DNA of 64,000 nt from Methylobacillus methanolivorans (lineage in GTDB: Bacteria; Pseudomonadota; Gammaproteobacteria; Burkholderiales; Methylophilaceae). Numbering within the stretch: position 1 is the first letter of the stretch; each line of letters opens with the position of its first letter. The notes beneath the pieces were generated by a model that saw nothing but the letters and a program-made list of their open reading frames with translations, was not told where the DNA came from and did not search any database. Positions 1-9,790 of the stretch are shown in pieces. Location of the stretch: contig NZ_JAJAVF010000002.1 in the NCBI RefSeq assembly GCF_020531845.1, forward strand, positions 283,543 through 347,542, in the 5' to 3' direction. A program made the position numbers and the translations under genes.

Positions 1-264
1 GTCGTGCAGGAAAGCCTGAATAATGCTAGCAAATACGCCTATGCGACCAAGGTGTCAGTGCATATGGTGGATGAGCTGGATTACCTCAAGCTGGAAATTG
101 AAGATAATGGTGTGGGCGTTGATCTTGCCAAGACGGTGGCAAGCACTCATGGTCTTTCTGGTATTCGTAACCGCATTATGGCGATAGGGGGGCGCGTGGA
201 TATTACCAGCGCCCCTAACCAAGGTTTTCACCTGTTGGCGATCATTCCTACCAAGCTGTCGTAG
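1..264 (+). CDS. Sensor histidine kinase, C-terminal ATPase end (partial)
   Basis: This is the last 87 codons of a gene that begins before the window; the frame is open from base 1. The peptide is a GHKL ATPase domain. It has the N box (QESLNNASKYA), the G1 box (DNGVGVD) and the G2 region (HGLSGIRNRI, then IGG). The ESLNNASKYA form and the short distance to the C-terminus are typical of the HisKA_3/NarX-LiaS class, which usually pairs with LuxR-type response regulators. The domain binds ATP to phosphorylate a histidine that lies outside the window, so the sensed signal cannot be told. A small internal ATG exists but is not a real start. No regulator gene follows it; the next gene is on the opposite strand, 7 bases away. 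Confidence 0.85.
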   Translation, partial: VVQESLNNASKYAYATKVSVHMVDELDYLKLEIEDNGVGVDLAKTVASTHGLSGIRNRIMAIGGRVDITSAPNQGFHLLAIIPTKLS

Positions 265-271
265 TGTCAGC

Positions 272-964
272 CTAGAAACGCAGGAACAGCGAAGTCGACA
301 GGATATGGTTCATGCGGTCAAAGCTATTGCCGCGTACATATTGATTGACATAGCCGATCTCGAACCTGGCATTGGAGGCCGCTTGCCATGCCACGCCGGC
401 AAAGGCACGGTTCTGGTCAAAGCCACTGAGAGCACCCCAATCCGTGCTGCGGGTGCTGACAAACAACTCATCCCATACCAGCCAGCTCAGCGATTCGGAG
501 CCTTCGATTTTCTTGATCGCGCGTACCAGTTGGCGTACACGGTGTCCTGTATCATTGCCAATATCAAAATTACGCTGTTCCAGCCGGGTGCGGCTGGTGA
601 TGACGATCCCGTTTGCTGTAGGTGGGAAGGTATACATGAACTGCTGCCACCAGCGTTGTTCGTGATTAGACCCTTGTGCGGTGTGTGTCCTGACATCGGC
701 ATAACCCAGCCAGATACTGGCCCGGTCTGAAATCCAGTAGTTGATGGCGGGGCGGATGATGGTTTGGTCGTGCTCTCTACCCTCCTCTTTTAGGCGGGGC
801 TGTAGCTCTGCGTACCAGCCGACATGATTTTCCTTCGATACCATGCCTTCCATGGTCAGATTGATCCAGAAGCGACCATCTTCCTCGACTTCGGCGTTTG
901 CCAAACTGCTGGCACCCAGTGTGGCCATCAGTAACCCGTGCATCAGGCGTGTATTCAATTTCAT
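272..964 (-). CDS. DUF2490 family envelope protein
   Basis: 230 aa with an N-terminal signal peptide (hydrophobic stretch around residues 9-22, cleavage probably after ASSLANA). The mature part is rich in alternating hydrophobic and aromatic residues (WINLTMEG, GWYAELQPRL, EQRWWQQF, SRTRLEQR) and ends in a C-terminal phenylalanine (SLFLRF). This pattern fits an outer-membrane beta-barrel of the DUF2490 family. Members are annotated only as conserved outer-membrane proteins, and no biochemical role is established. It is a single gene, convergent with the kinase fragment. A palindrome lies about 25 bases upstream of the start and could be an operator. Confidence 0.75.
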   Translation of the reverse strand: MKLNTRLMHGLLMATLGASSLANAEVEEDGRFWINLTMEGMVSKENHVGWYAELQPRLKEEGREHDQTIIRPAINYWISDRASIWLGYADVRTHTAQGSNHEQRWWQQFMYTFPPTANGIVITSRTRLEQRNFDIGNDTGHRVRQLVRAIKKIEGSESLSWLVWDELFVSTRSTDWGALSGFDQNRAFAGVAWQAASNARFEIGYVNQYVRGNSFDRMNHILSTSLFLRF

Positions 965-987
965 GCAAATTCCTTGTTGTGACTCAA

Positions 988-1013
988 GCCATAGTCTTTA
1001 CGACGACTATGGC
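988..1013. promoter_or_regulatory. Inverted repeat, possible operator
   Basis: GCCATAGTC and GACTATGGC form a perfect 9-bp inverted repeat with an 8-base spacer. It sits in the divergent space between the DUF2490 gene (start 964) and the EF-hand/BON gene (start 1191). There is no T-tract, so it is more likely a protein-binding site than a terminator. The binding protein is unknown. Confidence 0.35.
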
Positions 1014-1190
1014 AAATTGTTGAGGGGGGACTGTACCTTACACATGTAAAAAACGCGAATTGAAAGAGGCATGAAGTGTCAGTTGCTTCTGACATGATGT
1101 ATAGCGATAGGCCGACGGTGATGGCTGTCGGAAGACATTACCATGCAGTCATGGGTAGTCATTTATCGTTGCACTTTTGAGGAGAGTAAT

Positions 1191-1706
1191 ATGCATCGTC
1201 ATATCAAGACCAATATGATTTCTGCTGTTATCAGCGTGTTACTGGGCGTTGCGGCAAGCAGCGCATGGGCAGTATCCATTTCTGATGAACTGAATCAGAG
1301 CCCCGACGTCAAGCAGTTCCACGAGCTTGATACCAATAATGACGGGCACTTGAACTACACCGAGGCCAGTCGGGATAGCTTTTATACCAAAGAGCACTTC
1401 AATGCTGCCGACAAGAACAAGGATGGCAAGCTGACCCAGGAAGAGTACAGTAACTACAAGACTGCACAGCAGAAAAAAGAGGTAGGCCGCATCGTGGATG
1501 ACAGCACGATCACAACCAAGGTCAAAGCCAATATTCTCAAGGAAGAGGGCTTTAAGGGCTTGCAAGTGAGCGTGGAAACCTACAAAGGTGTCGTGCAGTT
1601 GAGCGGCTTCGTGAATACCAAGGCCCAGATCAAGAGAGCTGGCGAGGTGGCAAAGGCAGTTGAAGGCGTGAAGTCGGTGAAGAATAACCTGATCGTCAAG
1701 AGCTAA
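1191..1706 (+). CDS. Periplasmic EF-hand and BON domain protein
   Basis: 171 aa. The ATG at 1191 is chosen because GAGGAGAG lies just upstream and the protein then begins with a clean signal peptide (hydrophobic residues about 10-27, ending SSAWA). Two EF-hand calcium loops follow: DTNNDGHLNYTE and DKNKDGKLTQEE. The C-terminal half is a BON domain (about residues 100-170: VDDSTITTKVKANIL, VVQLSGFVNT, VKSVKNNLIV), as in OsmY. BON domains are thought to bind membranes or partner proteins in the periplasm. The combination suggests calcium-modulated envelope stress protection, which is inference. A strong terminator follows. Confidence 0.8.
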   Translation: MHRHIKTNMISAVISVLLGVAASSAWAVSISDELNQSPDVKQFHELDTNNDGHLNYTEASRDSFYTKEHFNAADKNKDGKLTQEEYSNYKTAQQKKEVGRIVDDSTITTKVKANILKEEGFKGLQVSVETYKGVVQLSGFVNTKAQIKRAGEVAKAVEGVKSVKNNLIVKS

Positions 1707-1723
1707 CTGCCTCGATGGAAAAC

Positions 1724-1757
1724 AAAAAGCCTGTGGTTAGCCACAGGCTTTTTGTTT
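1724..1757. terminator. Bidirectional rho-independent terminator
   Basis: A 13-bp perfect stem (AAAAAGCCTGTGG / CCACAGGCTTTTT) with a TTAG loop. A-tract and T-tract on opposite sides let it serve both the EF-hand/BON gene and the leftward blc gene. Confidence 0.9.
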
Positions 1758-1769
1758 TGTTGGTGCGTG

Positions 1770-2345
1770 TTAGTGGCGCATGGTGTCCTGATGGGGCAGC
1801 TTCATCCCTGTCTGGATGTTATGTTCGACAAAAATGAGTTTGCTCGTATCGAAACCTAGGTGTTGTGCCCTGGCAATCAACTCAGCCTTGACCGGGTAGG
1901 AGAGTTCCGGGGTACGCGACAGTATCCAGAGATAATGACGATCAGGACCGGCGACCAGCGAAAAATTGTAATGAAGGCGGTCCAATACCAGAATGTTGTA
2001 AGCACCATAGAATGGCCCAAAAAATGAGACTTTCAGTTTGCCGATATTAGGGCCATCAACAAAATAGGCTTTGCCTTCTGCTTCTTTCCAGCGTTGCTTT
2101 ACCGGGTCGTAGCCACGGTTGATCACCTTCAGGCCACCATCTTCGCGTTTGCTGTAAGTTGCTGTTACTTCGTGCAAGCCGCGCTCGAATGAGTGATCCA
2201 GGCGGGCGATTTCATACCAAGTGCCCAAATATTCATCTGGCTTGAAGTCTGCTACAGGGCTTAAGCCCTCGGGTGTTCCGGTACCCGTGCAAGCCAATAG
2301 GCAGCATGAGAGCACAAGGCACAATATACGTTTGATAGTCATCAT
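1770..2345 (-). CDS. blc: Outer-membrane lipoprotein, lipocalin (Blc family)
   Basis: 191 aa lipocalin. Residues 1-19 are a lipoprotein signal ending in the lipobox LLAC, so the mature protein should be lipid-anchored. The lipocalin signature [11 protein letters not shown] is at about residues 41-51, and the barrel motifs [27 protein letters not shown] and YLWILSRTP follow in the order seen in E. coli Blc. Blc-type proteins bind fatty acids or lysophospholipids at the outer membrane. The start overlaps the stop of the DUF188 gene by 4 bases (ATGA), so the two are probably translationally coupled. Confidence 0.92.
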   Translation of the reverse strand: MMTIKRILCLVLSCCLLACTGTGTPEGLSPVADFKPDEYLGTWYEIARLDHSFERGLHEVTATYSKREDGGLKVINRGYDPVKQRWKEAEGKAYFVDGPNIGKLKVSFFGPFYGAYNILVLDRLHYNFSLVAGPDRHYLWILSRTPELSYPVKAELIARAQHLGFDTSKLIFVEHNIQTGMKLPHQDTMRH

Positions 2346-2824
2346 GTTTTTTTTACATCTGGCTGGTTTGATGTTGTTGTCGCATTCCGGGCAATAAAGC
2401 GGTCCAGTGCCGCCGCAAATGCCTGTCTATCTGCCTGGCTGAATGAAGATGGGCCACCCAGTTCAACGCCACTGTTGCGCAAGTCTTCCATCAAGTGCCG
2501 CATGGCAAGCCGTTCGCCTATACTGCCCTTGTCATACATTTCCCCACGCGGGTTAAGCGCATGGGCATCGTTGGCGATGACTTCTGCCGCGAGTGGAATA
2601 TCTGTGGTAATGACCAGATCACCCGGCTGAAGTTTTTGCACGATTTCCTTATCTGCGACATCAAAGCCGCCAGGCACCTGCAAAGCGCGGATATGCGCTG
2701 AAGGCGGTACACGCAATAGCTTGTTGGCAACCAGTGTCACCATGATGCCGGTACGGTCAGCTGCGCGGAACAGGATTTCTTTCACTGCCACCGGGCAGGC
2801 GTCTGCATCAACCCAAATCTGCAT
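2342..2824 (-). CDS. YaiI/YqxD family protein (DUF188)
   Basis: 160 aa, the usual length for the family. It begins with the family signature [14 protein letters not shown] and later has [15 protein letters not shown] and [11 protein letters not shown]188 proteins have a PIN-like fold with clustered acidic residues, but no function is firmly assigned. It lies between recQ (17-base gap) and blc (4-base overlap) on the same strand. Confidence 0.9.
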   Translation of the reverse strand: MQIWVDADACPVAVKEILFRAADRTGIMVTLVANKLLRVPPSAHIRALQVPGGFDVADKEIVQKLQPGDLVITTDIPLAAEVIANDAHALNPRGEMYDKGSIGERLAMRHLMEDLRNSGVELGGPSSFSQADRQAFAAALDRFIARNATTTSNQPDVKKT

Positions 2825-2841
2825 GATAGTCGGCCTTTGTG

Positions 2842-4671
2842 TTAATGGGCATGTTCTTCCAATACCTCCAGGAATTCATCGCCATATCGTTCCAGTTTGC
2901 TGGTGCCAATGCCGCTGATCCGGCTCATTTCATCTAGGCTGCCAGGGCGGCGATTGAGGATTTCCAGCAAGGTGCTGTCGTGGAAAATCAGATACGGCGG
3001 CACTTCTTGCTCTCGGGCCAGCTCCAGGCGCTTGGCCTTGAGGGCAATCCAGAGCGGGTCATCCTGCACCTCCTTGTAAGCCTCGCGGCTGCGGCTGGCG
3101 CGCTCGGCAGTGCTTGCACGCGCATCGGGAGGATCGCTGCGGAGCCAGATTTCACTTTCACCACGTAATAGTGGTCGGGCTTCCTCAGTGAGGCGTAGGC
3201 CGCCATAGCCTTCCATGTCAGTCGAAAGCAGGCCGGCTGCGACCAATTGGCGAAACACGCTGCTCCATTGCGTCTGGCTCAAGCTTTTGCCAATGCCAAA
3301 CGTGGATAACGATTGATGGTTAAAGCGCTTGATTTGTTCGGTGGTCTTGCCCAGCAAGATGTCGATGAGGTGGCCTGCGCCAAAGCGTTGCCCGCTGCGA
3401 TACACGCATGAAAGCGCCATGCGGGCAGCCTCTGTGCCGTTCCAGGTGTCCACTGGGTTGAGGCAATTGTCGCATTGCCCGCAATTACCTGGATGCTGCT
3501 CGCCAAAGTAACGCAAGATACCTTGGTGGCGGCAGGCCGTGGATTCGCAATAGCCGAGCAGGGCATCTAGCTTCTGGCGCTCTAGGCGTTTTCTTTCTTC
3601 TGGCGTATCGCTGCTGTCTAAGAGCTGGCGCATGCTCACCAAGTCGCCCAAGCCATAGACCATCCAGGCATTGGCATCCAGCCCGTCGCGGCCTGCACGG
3701 CCAGTTTCCTGGTAATAGCCCTCCATGCTCTTGGGCAAGTCGAGGTGAACGACAAATCGCACGTTGGGTTTATCTATGCCCATGCCAAAAGCAACGGTAG
3801 CCACCATGATGATACCTTCCTCGCGCAGGAAACGCTGCTGGTTGGCCTGGCGCACGCTTGCATCCAAGCCAGCATGGTAGGGCAGGGCATCCCAGCCTTG
3901 TTCCTTGAGCCAGGCTGCTGTTTCTTCCACCTTGCGCCGTGACAGGCAATAGATGATGCCTGCATCGTTGGCATGCTCGGATTCGAGGAAGTTGAGTAAT
4001 TGCTTGCGGGCGTTGTTTTTCAATGCCACGCGGTAGCGAATGTTAGGGCGGTCAAAGCTGGAAATAAACTGACGGGCGTCTTCCAGGTTGAGGCGCTCGA
4101 CAATTTCACTACGAGTCGGGGTATCTGCCGTAGCGGTCAGCGCAATGCGTGGTACTGCGGAGAATTCCTGGTGTAGCACCGTGAGCTGGCGGTATTCTGG
4201 CCGGAAATCATGGCCCCATTGCGATACGCAGTGCGCCTCGTCAATTGCAAACAGGGCGATGCCAAAGCGCTGCTGGATTTCATGCAGGGTGCTGAGGAAA
4301 TTAGGCGTCATCAGCCGCTCGGGAGCAACATACAGTACCTTTAGCTCACCACGCATCAATGCTTGGTAAACACTGCGTGCCGTTTCAACATCCAGGCTGG
4401 AGTTGAGAAAGGCAGCATTAATGCCGAGCTGGCGCAAGGCATCCACCTGATCCTGCATCAAGGCGATTAATGGTGAAACAACAATGCCGACGCCTGGCCG
4501 CAGCAGGGCCGGAATCTGGTAGCAGAGTGATTTGCCACCACCCGTCGGCATCAGTACCAGAGCGTCGCCACCGCCTACCACATGATTGACGATGGCTTCT
4601 TGTTCGCCACGAAAGGCACTATAGCCGAAGGTTTGCTCCAGCAGTTGCTGGGCAGCAGTGTTCTCCTGCAT
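2842..4671 (-). CDS. recQ: ATP-dependent DNA helicase RecQ
   Basis: 609 aa from the ATG at 4671; an in-frame TTG at 4680 is an alternative. It shows the full RecQ layout. Helicase motifs: Walker [22 protein letters not shown] box [27 protein letters not shown], and motif [13 protein letters not shown] zinc-binding RQC region follows, with cysteines in [10 protein letters not shown] and CGQCDNC. The C-terminal HRDC domain includes [13 protein letters not shown]. RecQ unwinds DNA 3' to 5' in recombination and stalled-fork repair (RecF pathway). It follows rhlE after 12 bases and was probably co-transcribed with it. Confidence 0.97.
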   Translation of the reverse strand: MQENTAAQQLLEQTFGYSAFRGEQEAIVNHVVGGGDALVLMPTGGGKSLCYQIPALLRPGVGIVVSPLIALMQDQVDALRQLGINAAFLNSSLDVETARSVYQALMRGELKVLYVAPERLMTPNFLSTLHEIQQRFGIALFAIDEAHCVSQWGHDFRPEYRQLTVLHQEFSAVPRIALTATADTPTRSEIVERLNLEDARQFISSFDRPNIRYRVALKNNARKQLLNFLESEHANDAGIIYCLSRRKVEETAAWLKEQGWDALPYHAGLDASVRQANQQRFLREEGIIMVATVAFGMGIDKPNVRFVVHLDLPKSMEGYYQETGRAGRDGLDANAWMVYGLGDLVSMRQLLDSSDTPEERKRLERQKLDALLGYCESTACRHQGILRYFGEQHPGNCGQCDNCLNPVDTWNGTEAARMALSCVYRSGQRFGAGHLIDILLGKTTEQIKRFNHQSLSTFGIGKSLSQTQWSSVFRQLVAAGLLSTDMEGYGGLRLTEEARPLLRGESEIWLRSDPPDARASTAERASRSREAYKEVQDDPLWIALKAKRLELAREQEVPPYLIFHDSTLLEILNRRPGSLDEMSRISGIGTSKLERYGDEFLEVLEEHAH

Positions 4672-4683
4672 ATGGTTCAAATG

Positions 4684-6258
4684 CTAGCGGCGACCCCGAT
4701 TAGGGCGCTGCCCGGAGTTGTTGTTAAACTGGCGTTTGGGTGGCTGTGGCGGCACGAATAGGCCCACCTGTGGCATGGCCTGGTGGCGAGCAGCTTCGGA
4801 CAAGAATTTTTCTGGCTTTTTCTTGGATTGATCCGCTTGCCCTTGAGGCTTGTTGCGCTGACCTTGATGCTGGGCGGGCTGTTGTTGGCCTTGAGCACGC
4901 TGAGGCCTAGCTTGGTTTTTGGCCTGGTTGTTCCTGCCTTGACGTTGCTTGTTGCTGCGCGGTTCGGCACTATTGCCTACGCTATCGTCACGCTCGCGCT
5001 GACCTTGACCTTGCGGACGGTTGTTCCTAGCCTGGCGTGATGGTGCCTGTTGCGGTCTTGGTGGGCGGCTTTCTACAGCGGGTTTTTCGCTAGGGACGAA
5101 CTCACCAGGAATGTCCAATTTCGGAATTTCACGCTTGATCAGGCGCTCGATACCCTTGAGCAGTTTGACTTCCTCGCCATCCACCAGTGAAACGGCAGCA
5201 CCTGAGCAACCAGCGCGACCAGTGCGGCCAATACGATGCACGTAGTCTTCCGGTACATTGGGCAGCTCGAAGTTCACTACTTGTGGCAATTGGTCGATGT
5301 CGAGGCCACGTGCAGCAATATCGGTTGCGACCAGCACTGGTAAAGTGCCGTCCTTGAACTCAGCCAGTGCCTTGGTGCGAGCAGATTGGCTCTTGTTGCC
5401 ATGAATCGCGGCGGCGGCAATGCCGTCCTTGCTGAGTTTTTCTGCCAGGCGGTTGGCACCGTGCTTGGTACGGGTAAAAATCAGCACCTGCTTCCAATCG
5501 TGGTGGCGAATCAGGTGTGCGACCAAGTCACGCTTGTGACTTTGGCTAACGAGGTGCACGGTCTGATCGACCAGTTCCGATGCCGTGTTGCGGCGAGCCA
5601 CTTCTACATAGCCAGGGTTGTGCAGCAGGCCATCAGCCAGTTCCTTGATTTCATCTGAGAAGGTGGCCGAGAACAGCAAGTTTTGCCGTTGCTTGGGTAG
5701 TAGCGCCAATACACGCTTGATGTCGCGGATAAAGCCCATGTCCAGCATGCGGTCGGCCTCGTCCAGCACCAGTATCTCAATCGCGGAAAGGTCTATGGTT
5801 TTTTGTGCCGCGTGATCAAGCAAGCGACCAGGTGTTGCGACCAGGATATCGACCGGTTTTTTCAGGCGCTCGATCTGCGGGTTGATACCTACACCGCCAA
5901 ACATCACCATGGATTTCAATGAAAGATGTTTGCCGTAAGTTTGCACCGATTCTTCCACCTGCGCGGCAAGCTCGCGCGTCGGTGTCAGGATCAGGCAGCG
6001 TGGCTGGCCTGCCTTGGACTTGAGTGGCTTGCTATGCAGCAAGTGCAGCAAGGGCAGGGTAAAGCCTGCGGTCTTGCCCGTTCCGGTCTGTGCGCCTGCT
6101 AACAGGTCGCCGCCATTGAGTACTAGCGGAATAGCCTGGGCCTGGATCGGTGTTGGGTTGGTATAGCCAGTATCGGCAATCGCACGCAGAATAGGTTCTG
6201 CCAGGCCGAGGTCGGAAAATTGTAGGTTGGAAAGCGCAATGCTCACGTCAGAAGACAA
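4684..6258 (-). CDS. rhlE: DEAD-box ATP-dependent RNA helicase RhlE
   Basis: 524 aa. The start is a TTG at 6258, supported by GGAG eight bases upstream. The core has the Q motif, AQTGTGKT (Walker A), [32 protein letters not shown] and [10 protein letters not shown]. From about residue 390 the protein becomes a low-complexity, arginine/glutamine/asparagine-rich tail, as in RhlE proteins, which likely adds non-specific RNA binding. Expected roles are ribosome assembly and RNA remodelling. It is the first gene of the leftward rhlE-recQ-DUF188-blc run. Confidence 0.93.
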   Translation of the reverse strand: MSSDVSIALSNLQFSDLGLAEPILRAIADTGYTNPTPIQAQAIPLVLNGGDLLAGAQTGTGKTAGFTLPLLHLLHSKPLKSKAGQPRCLILTPTRELAAQVEESVQTYGKHLSLKSMVMFGGVGINPQIERLKKPVDILVATPGRLLDHAAQKTIDLSAIEILVLDEADRMLDMGFIRDIKRVLALLPKQRQNLLFSATFSDEIKELADGLLHNPGYVEVARRNTASELVDQTVHLVSQSHKRDLVAHLIRHHDWKQVLIFTRTKHGANRLAEKLSKDGIAAAAIHGNKSQSARTKALAEFKDGTLPVLVATDIAARGLDIDQLPQVVNFELPNVPEDYVHRIGRTGRAGCSGAAVSLVDGEEVKLLKGIERLIKREIPKLDIPGEFVPSEKPAVESRPPRPQQAPSRQARNNRPQGQGQRERDDSVGNSAEPRSNKQRQGRNNQAKNQARPQRAQGQQQPAQHQGQRNKPQGQADQSKKKPEKFLSEAARHQAMPQVGLFVPPQPPKRQFNNNSGQRPNRGRR

Positions 6259-6462
6259 GCTGAAACTCCATTATATTCAAGGGTGTTTTGTCGGCCTGTT
6301 ACGATGACATAACTCCAATCTAGGCAGACAGCAGGAAGGTGTCTTTGGGATTCAAGACCGCTGCGCGGATTGGATGTAGCGCAGGGAAAGCAAATTATAC
6401 GGCAAAAATATGCCAGCTGGGCAAGGAATGCATGAGATGTTTTTCATGCATTCCCATCGTGG

Positions 6463-7176
6463 TTATGCCTGGCGTACTGGAGAAACGGCCTCCAGCATGG
6501 CGGCATCCAGCCAGCGCCATTCGCCTTCGGCGAGGTCATCAGGCAAGGTCAGGTTGCCAATGCGGATGCGCTTTAATGCCTCAACGCGGTTGCTCACCGC
6601 AGCCAGCATACGCTTGACTTGGTGGTATTTACCTTCTGCCAGTGTCAGGTGCAGCACATGGTCGCTGATGATGTCAGCGGCGAGTGCTGCAACAGGAGCT
6701 GGTTCATCCAGCAACTGCACGCCGCTCAGCAGCAAGGTGATTTGCGCCTCATCCAACGGATGCTTGGTGGTAACTTCGTAGACTTTGGGCACTTTCCATT
6801 TCGGCGAGCTCATGCGGTGGATGAATTGGCCATCATCCGAGAGCAGCAGCAGGCCCGTCGTGTCCTCGTCCAGCCGGCCTATGCTTTGTACGCCGCGCTC
6901 CAATAAAGCAGCAGGTAGCAGGCTAAAAATACTGGGGTGGTGCTGAGGCTTGTGTGAGCATTCGTAATGCGCTGGTTTGTTGAGCATCAGGTAAGCTTGG
7001 GTGCGGAATTGCCAAGCTACGCCACGCACCGTGAAGTGCAGGTTGTCTGTCTCGAATTCAGTGAAAGGGAAATCGCAGAGTTCGCCGTTGACCGTCACTT
7101 CGCCGTGGCGAATCATGGAGCGGCAAATCTTGCGGGAGCCAAAGCCCTGCGAATGCAGGATACGTTCTATTTGCAT
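6463..7176 (-). CDS. rsuA: 16S rRNA pseudouridine synthase, RsuA family
   Basis: 237 aa from the ATG at 7176; an in-frame TTG at 7188 would add four residues. An N-terminal S4 RNA-binding domain (QIERILHSQGFGSRK, GEVTVNGE) is followed by the catalytic domain. Its motif GRLDEDTTGLLLLSDDG contains the catalytic aspartate. KVYEVTTKHPLDE and GKYHQVKRMLAAV are typical of the RsuA/RluB/E/F group. By length and the N-terminal S4 domain it is closest to RsuA, which modifies uridine 516 of 16S rRNA; the exact target site is inferred. Confidence 0.85.
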   Translation of the reverse strand: MQIERILHSQGFGSRKICRSMIRHGEVTVNGELCDFPFTEFETDNLHFTVRGVAWQFRTQAYLMLNKPAHYECSHKPQHHPSIFSLLPAALLERGVQSIGRLDEDTTGLLLLSDDGQFIHRMSSPKWKVPKVYEVTTKHPLDEAQITLLLSGVQLLDEPAPVAALAADIISDHVLHLTLAEGKYHQVKRMLAAVSNRVEALKRIRIGNLTLPDDLAEGEWRWLDAAMLEAVSPVRQA

Positions 7177-7193
7177 AAGTTGATTCAAACCGG

Positions 7194-7697
7194 TTATGGC
7201 TGGTAAGTTGGAATATCAGCATCGCAAGCAGGCTTTACCCATTTGCCGCTGATGGAAGAATTCTGGTTGACGGGCAGGCCTTGTGCAGTTCCCTGCATGG
7301 ATATATTGCCCTGGAAGGTACTTTCACTGAGCAACGTCATATCGAAGCGGCCATTACCCTTGATGGCACCGTTGCAACTAACATCGCCAGTGACTTTATC
7401 ACCTTGATGCTTGTAATTGCGCACACTACAGCCATCTTCTGTCTGCGGCAGCAGCGGTTGTTTCAGCTTGGCTTGTTCCGGTGTGACGCATTGTTGCGTT
7501 GCGATGGCATTGCCGCCCACGGGCAATTCAATACCGAATTGGCGTAATTGTTCCAGCTGCTCAGGGGCAATGGCGGGTAGTCCCTGGAGTGAAACTGAAA
7601 TTTCCCACTGGCCTGGCTTGATCTGGTCTACGGCGAAAGTCGGCAGTGAAACAACGGAGAGAAGACATAAAAGTAGTGCGGCAATACGGTTTGGCAT
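7194..7697 (-). CDS. DUF3617 family secreted protein
   Basis: About 167 aa from the ATG at 7697; an ATG at 7709 and one at 7766 are also in frame. The chosen start gives a compact signal peptide (IAALLLCLLSVVSLPTFA). The mature part starts with the DUF3617 signature IKPGQWEISVSLQGLP and contains a pair of cysteines (QQCVTPEQ, GCSVRNY) that probably form a disulfide, then VTGDVSCNG and GNISMQGTAQG. DUF3617 proteins are periplasmic and of unknown function. It is divergent from the Nmad2-like gene. Confidence 0.75.
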   Translation of the reverse strand: MPNRIAALLLCLLSVVSLPTFAVDQIKPGQWEISVSLQGLPAIAPEQLEQLRQFGIELPVGGNAIATQQCVTPEQAKLKQPLLPQTEDGCSVRNYKHQGDKVTGDVSCNGAIKGNGRFDMTLLSESTFQGNISMQGTAQGLPVNQNSSISGKWVKPACDADIPTYQP

Positions 7698-7786
7698 GGA
7701 TGGGCTCATCAAAGAGGCAGCCAAAGTATAACACTTGCCAACAGTGAGGCTGTAGAGTGGTCGCATAATGAAAGAGGATAGTTAGG

Positions 7787-8407
7787 ATGAAGCTTTATTC
7801 CTATGTGGTAGATCATGATCGTGGTTACGCGCCAAATCCAGAAGATGGATTGTGTACCTTGGTGTACTGTAAGTTCAGTCACCATGGGCAACGCCGCAAT
7901 ATTGTTGAAACGGCTGAGGTTGGCGATTGGGTGCTGGGCACAGGTGGTCAAAGCAGTGAAAGCTCTGGGAACGGCACGATTATTTATCTCATGCGTGTAG
8001 ATGAAAAATTAGCATATGCTGATTTCTTGCTAGATCCTCGTTTTCACAAGCATATAGACAATAGTGTGCAACGCACAGATGATGCAAAAGCGCTTATTTC
8101 AAACACTTTTTATTACTTTGGTAACCATGCACCCAACATTCCAATTCAGTTTCGAAAGATGTTGCTTGAGAAAAGGGGCCCCGGGTATCGCGCTGATCTT
8201 TCACCAGATCACCTTCAGCAATTGATAGCATGGTTTCAAGAGACTTACCAGCTTGGAAAGCACGGAGAACCATGCTCTCCCCCTAAGGACAACACTCAAT
8301 CGTGCATGCATGCTTGTGCATCCTCATGCGAAAAAAGCTTACCAGCTCCAGCGGAGATCAATAAAAAATATGTTAAAACTATGGTTGATAGTCTTGGGGA
8401 TTTTTAG
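7787..8407 (+). CDS. Nmad2-like protein (nucleotide-modification associated domain)
   Basis: 206 aa. The N-terminal half reads like an Nmad2 domain: YSYVVDHDRGYAPNPEDG, CTLVYCK, then GDWVLGTGG. In my memory of that family the APNP, CTL..CK and GDW..GTG blocks are the conserved core. Nmad2 was proposed from genomic context to act in DNA or nucleotide base modification; this is a prediction, not demonstrated chemistry. The last 50 residues are unusual, with five cysteines in a short span (PCSPP, SCMHACASSC). No methylase, nuclease or phage gene is next to it, and the gene reads more AT-rich than its neighbours, which hints at transfer. The start is supported by GAGGA about 10 bases upstream. 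Confidence 0.6.
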   Translation: MKLYSYVVDHDRGYAPNPEDGLCTLVYCKFSHHGQRRNIVETAEVGDWVLGTGGQSSESSGNGTIIYLMRVDEKLAYADFLLDPRFHKHIDNSVQRTDDAKALISNTFYYFGNHAPNIPIQFRKMLLEKRGPGYRADLSPDHLQQLIAWFQETYQLGKHGEPCSPPKDNTQSCMHACASSCEKSLPAPAEINKKYVKTMVDSLGDF

Positions 8408-8428
8408 ATAGAAGAGGTAGCATAGTCA

Positions 8429-9049
8429 TTGATATTTGGTATCCAGAATTATGGCAGTTTTATCCTTGCCACCCTTATCTACCAGATGATTCCAGGCCCC
8501 GGTACGATAGCAATTTTAAACGCTGCTTCACGTAGTTATGTAGCTGGCATGGCCGCAGTAGCTGGCACTTTGTTGGGCGACATGGTCTGGATGATCGCGG
8601 CACTCGCCGGGCTGGCTGCTCTGATGCAGGCACACCCCTTGCTGTTTTCATCCTTGCAGTGGTTGGGCGCTGGTTATCTGTGCTGGATAGGCATACAGTT
8701 GTGGCGTACCAGATCAGGTGCAGCGGTCGAGTTAAAGGGGGTCATGCCTAGTGGAGGCGCATATTTTCGGCTTGCATTCGCGGTTTGTATGACCAACCCC
8801 AAGGCAGTACTATTTTTCTTTTCCTTCTTTCCTTTGTTTCTTAAGCCAGATGTTGCTGTAGGCACATTGCTGATCATGATGTTGCATGTCACGCTCGTAT
8901 GTTTGTTTTATCAAGTGCTGCTGGTGTGGCTGGGGAGCAAGGTTACCCAGCGTTTAGGCAGGCGATCGGATTTATCGCTATGGGGCAGGCGGGTCGCAGG
9001 GGTTGCCCTAATTGCTTTTGGCATCAAGTTAGCACTGCATAATCCATAA
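8429..9049 (+). CDS. LysE family amino-acid exporter
   Basis: 206 aa. It starts at TTG 8429 with AGAGG upstream; there is no ATG in frame before the conserved core. It has about six hydrophobic helices and the family motif YQMIPGPGTIAILNAA near the N-terminus, then AGMAAVAGTLLGDM and MTNPKAVLFFFSFFP. LysE/RhtB proteins export amino acids or related small molecules through the inner membrane; the substrate cannot be read from sequence. The GNAT gene follows after 30 bases. Confidence 0.88.
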   Translation: MIFGIQNYGSFILATLIYQMIPGPGTIAILNAASRSYVAGMAAVAGTLLGDMVWMIAALAGLAALMQAHPLLFSSLQWLGAGYLCWIGIQLWRTRSGAAVELKGVMPSGGAYFRLAFAVCMTNPKAVLFFFSFFPLFLKPDVAVGTLLIMMLHVTLVCLFYQVLLVWLGSKVTQRLGRRSDLSLWGRRVAGVALIAFGIKLALHNP

Positions 9050-9079
9050 TTACGTTTTTGTAGGGGAGTAATCGCGAAA

Positions 9080-9604
9080 ATGGATGGTTTCAGCATAGAC
9101 CAAGCGACTGAACTAGATGCTGATGCAATTGCGTCACTGGTCAATCAGGCATACCGCCCTGAAGGGCATGACTATGGGTGGACACACGAAGCAGCATTGG
9201 TATCAGGCCTGCGGATATCGCTTGCACAGGTTCGTGCGCTTTTCCGGGTAGGCTCAAGTGTATTGGTGATGCGTAGCGAGCATGGTTTGCTGGCTTGCGT
9301 GCATATCGAACAAGCGGGGCAAGCTTGTTACATTGGTATGCTGGCCACTTTGCCGAGCACACAGAATCAAGGTTTGGGCAAAGCCATGCTGCAAGCCGCC
9401 GAAGCACTCGCTACCCAGCAATATGGTGCCAATAGTCTAAAAATGCTCGTGTTGTCCTCCAGGCCAGAGTTGCAGGCTTATTACGAGCGCAGGGGCTATA
9501 CCTTGACCGGACATCGTGAGCCTTATCCTCTTTATGCCGGGGTGGGCGTACCCCGACGGGATGACCTGATTGTTATGGAAATGAGCAAGCCTGTTATACA
9601 GTGA
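9080..9604 (+). CDS. GNAT family N-acetyltransferase
   Basis: 174 aa, ATG preceded by GGGGAG. The acetyl-CoA binding motif A is visible as GMLATLPSTQNQGLGKAML (the Q..GLGKA part holds the pyrophosphate). The C-terminal motif SSRPELQAYYERRGYTLTGH is the usual GNAT beta-6/alpha-4 region. The acceptor is unknown. It probably shares a transcript with the LysE exporter just upstream. Confidence 0.85.
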   Translation: MDGFSIDQATELDADAIASLVNQAYRPEGHDYGWTHEAALVSGLRISLAQVRALFRVGSSVLVMRSEHGLLACVHIEQAGQACYIGMLATLPSTQNQGLGKAMLQAAEALATQQYGANSLKMLVLSSRPELQAYYERRGYTLTGHREPYPLYAGVGVPRRDDLIVMEMSKPVIQ

Positions 9605-9790
9605 GTCATAAGGGTAATTTAGATGTAACGTATCTTTGCAATCCACGATTGGCTGAATTATTGGGCTTACCCAGTTCGATTTGAGATAATCCCTGGCGAA
9701 ACGGCATGCAGCTGCATTACCGCAAGCATTTCAGCCCGAGATCAAGGCCGCATTGCCTCAATATAACCATGATTTGAATAGGTGTTAGTA

